Notes under the pieces: generated by a model | Databases searched by the model: none | Seen by the model: only the letters and a program-made list of their open reading frames with translations | What the model was told of the DNA's origin: nothing | Translations under genes and position numbers: made by a program | From: JACVRX01 sp035697245 | Lineage (GTDB): Bacteria; Actinomycetota; Actinomycetes; Jiangellales; Jiangellaceae | Direction of reading: 5' to 3' | Length of the DNA: 14,707 bases | NCBI GenBank assembly: GCA_035697245.1 | Contig: DASSDH010000052.1 | Coordinates: 1-14,707, forward strand | Shown here: positions 13,249-14,707 of the stretch, piece by piece | Layout of the letters: each line of letters starts with the position of its first letter | How positions within the stretch are numbered: the first letter of the stretch is position 1

Positions 13249-14661
13249 TCAGCCCACCGCGCCTTCCATCTGCAGCTCGATCAGCCGGTTGAGCTCTAAC
13301 GCGTACTCCATCGGCAGCTCACGGGCGATCGGCTCGATGAACCCGCGCACGATCATCGCCATGGCCTCTTCCTCGGACATGCCCCGGCTCATCAGGTAGA
13401 ACAGCTGGTCCTCGCTGACCTTCGAGACCGTCGCCTCGTGGCCCATCGATACGTCGTCGTTGCGCACGTCGACATACGGATAGGTGTCCGACCGCGAGAC
13501 GGTGTCGATCAGCAGCGCATCGCAACGAACAGTGCTCGCGCTGTGTACCGCCCGCGGCATGACCTGGACCAGTCCGCGGTACGAGGTACGGCCGCCGCCG
13601 CGAGCCACCGACTTGGACACGATCGACGACGACGTGTTCGGCGCCATATGCAACATCTTCGCGCCGGCATCCTGATGCTGGCCCTCGCCGGCGAACGCCA
13701 CCGAGAGCGTCTCGCCCTTCGCGTGCTCCCCCATCAGCCAGACCGCCGGGTACTTCATAGTGATCTTGGAACCAATGTTGCCGTCGATCCATTCCATGGT
13801 GGCGCCCTCGGCGGCGGTGGCCCGCTTCGTCACCAGGTTGTAGACGTTGTTAGACCAGTTCTGGATGGTCGTGTACCGGCAGCGGGCGTTCTTCTTCACG
13901 ATGATCTCGACGACCGCGCTGTGCAAGGAATCGGAGGAGTAGATCGGTGCGGTGCAGCCCTCGACATAGTGGACGTAGGCGCCTTCGTCGACGATGATCA
14001 GCGTGCGCTCGAACTGGCCCATGTTCTCGGTGTTGATCCGGAAATAGGCCTGCAGCGGGATCTCGACGTACACACCTTTCGGCACATAGATGAAGCTGCC
14101 TCCCGACCAGACGGCGGTGTTCAGCGCGGAGAACTTGTTGTCACCGGCCGGGATCACCGAGGTGAAGTACTCCTTGAACAGTTCCGGGTGTTCCTTCAGC
14201 CCGGTGTCGGTGTCGAGGAAGATGACGCCCTGTTCTTCCAGATCTTCGCGAATTTTGTGGTAAACCACCTCGGACTCATATTGTGCCGCTACGCCCGCAA
14301 TGAGCCTTTGCCTCTCTGCTTCTGGGATGCCCAACTTGTCGTAGGTGTTTTTGATATCCGCCGGTAGATCGTCCCAGCTGGCCGCCTGTTTCTCAGTGGA
14401 GCGCACGAAGTACTTGATGTTGTCGAAGTCGATTGCGGACAGGTCGGCGCCCCAGGTGGGCATGGGCTTCTTCTCGAACAGGTGCAGCCCCTTGAGCCGC
14501 AACTCGAGCATCCACTCCGGCTCTTTCTTCAGCGCTGAGATCTCGCGGACGACGTCCTCGGACAATCCGCGGCGCGCAAGAGCGCCAGCGGCGTCCGAGT
14601 CGGCCCAGCCGAACTTGTAACGGCCCAAACCCTCGAGCTCGGGGTGAGCGGTGGTGGTCAT
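13249..14661 (-). CDS. sufB: Fe-S cluster assembly scaffold protein SufB
   Basis: SufB is the main scaffold subunit on which SufC and SufD help assemble Fe-S clusters from SufS/SufU-derived sulfur. The 470-residue protein has the family's N-terminal region with SRYKFGW-like GLGRYKFGWAD at 11-21 and PEWMLELRLKGL at 48-59, the beta-helix core with AVWSGGSFIYVPKGVYVE at 183-200 and HYVEGCTAPIYS at 231-242, and the C-terminal RCDALLIDTVSRSDTYP at 379-395 and GHEATVSKVSEDQLFYLMSRG at 407-427. Cys380 and Glu409 correspond to the catalytic Cys405 and Glu434 of E. coli SufB. The frame is uninterrupted: it has no intein, unlike the M. tuberculosis SufB. The ATG at 14661 has GAAGGG 8 nt ahead. It is the first complete gene of the operon in this window. 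Confidence 0.97.
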   Translation of the reverse strand: MTTTAHPELEGLGRYKFGWADSDAAGALARRGLSEDVVREISALKKEPEWMLELRLKGLHLFEKKPMPTWGADLSAIDFDNIKYFVRSTEKQAASWDDLPADIKNTYDKLGIPEAERQRLIAGVAAQYESEVVYHKIREDLEEQGVIFLDTDTGLKEHPELFKEYFTSVIPAGDNKFSALNTAVWSGGSFIYVPKGVYVEIPLQAYFRINTENMGQFERTLIIVDEGAYVHYVEGCTAPIYSSDSLHSAVVEIIVKKNARCRYTTIQNWSNNVYNLVTKRATAAEGATMEWIDGNIGSKITMKYPAVWLMGEHAKGETLSVAFAGEGQHQDAGAKMLHMAPNTSSSIVSKSVARGGGRTSYRGLVQVMPRAVHSASTVRCDALLIDTVSRSDTYPYVDVRNDDVSMGHEATVSKVSEDQLFYLMSRGMSEEEAMAMIVRGFIEPIARELPMEYALELNRLIELQMEGAVG

Positions 14662-14707
14662 CGAGAGATCCCTTCAGGGGTGTGCTCGCGGGACATCATG
14701 TCAGCGC
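14658..14707 (-). CDS. Possible C-terminal tail of an upstream gene (partial)
   Basis: From the right edge one minus-strand frame is open for 15 codons (ADMMSREHTPEGISR) and stops at TGA 14660-14658, overlapping the sufB ATG as ATGA, the same overlap used elsewhere in this operon. The other two frames stop at once. In many actinobacteria the gene ahead of sufB is the repressor sufR, so this could be its tail, but 15 residues are too few to identify. It may equally be plain leader sequence. Confidence 0.3.
   Translation of the reverse strand, partial: ADMMSREHTPEGISR

Noticed and set aside
13249..14661. Intein in SufB, as known in M. tuberculosis
   Set aside because: The 470-residue frame is continuous through HYVEGCTAPIYS and the remaining conserved core, with no inserted segment.

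Overview
The window is chromosomal DNA from a high-GC actinobacterium. Base composition, GTG starts, the long-form HisG, fused RibBA, and the sufB-D-C-S-U-T gene order with a SufU scaffold all fit Actinomycetota; the genus cannot be named from this sequence alone. Every gene I can support lies on the minus strand, so transcription runs from high to low coordinates. Spacing is very tight, with many 1-4 nt overlaps or gaps of 1-17 nt.

In transcription order, the first block (14707 to 9201) is a complete SUF iron-sulfur cluster assembly operon: sufB, sufD, sufC, sufS, sufU and a DUF59/MIP18-type sufT. A short open frame running in from the window edge may be the tail of the upstream gene. The second block (9184 to 6216) holds protein N-terminus maturation and rRNA modification genes: def (peptide deformylase), fmt (Met-tRNA formyltransferase) and rsmB (16S rRNA m5C methyltransferase). 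The third block (6155 to 1867) starts with rpe, then a clear FMN riboswitch, then ribD, ribE, ribBA and ribH, a full riboflavin pathway apart from the phosphatase step. The fourth block (1829 to 707) is hisE and hisG, two early histidine enzymes. A MoxR-family AAA+ ATPase gene (start at 648) runs off the left edge.

The blocks make metabolic sense together. Rpe interconverts ribulose-5-phosphate, which RibBA uses directly and which is on the route to PRPP, the substrate of HisG. FMN made from riboflavin feeds back on the riboswitch ahead of ribD. SUF supplies Fe-S clusters, and its neighbour peptide deformylase is also a metal (often Fe2+) enzyme, which pairs functionally with Fmt.

No stretch over 300 bases lacks a gene. 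The longest gap (5205-5486) is filled by a probable promoter, the FMN riboswitch and a leader with competing hairpins. I saw no tRNA, rRNA, mobile element, CRISPR array or obvious horizontally acquired gene. This is mostly a conserved housekeeping region; the points most worth a second look are the expression platform of the riboswitch, the fmt/rsmB junction hairpin and the suf-def-fmt junction.
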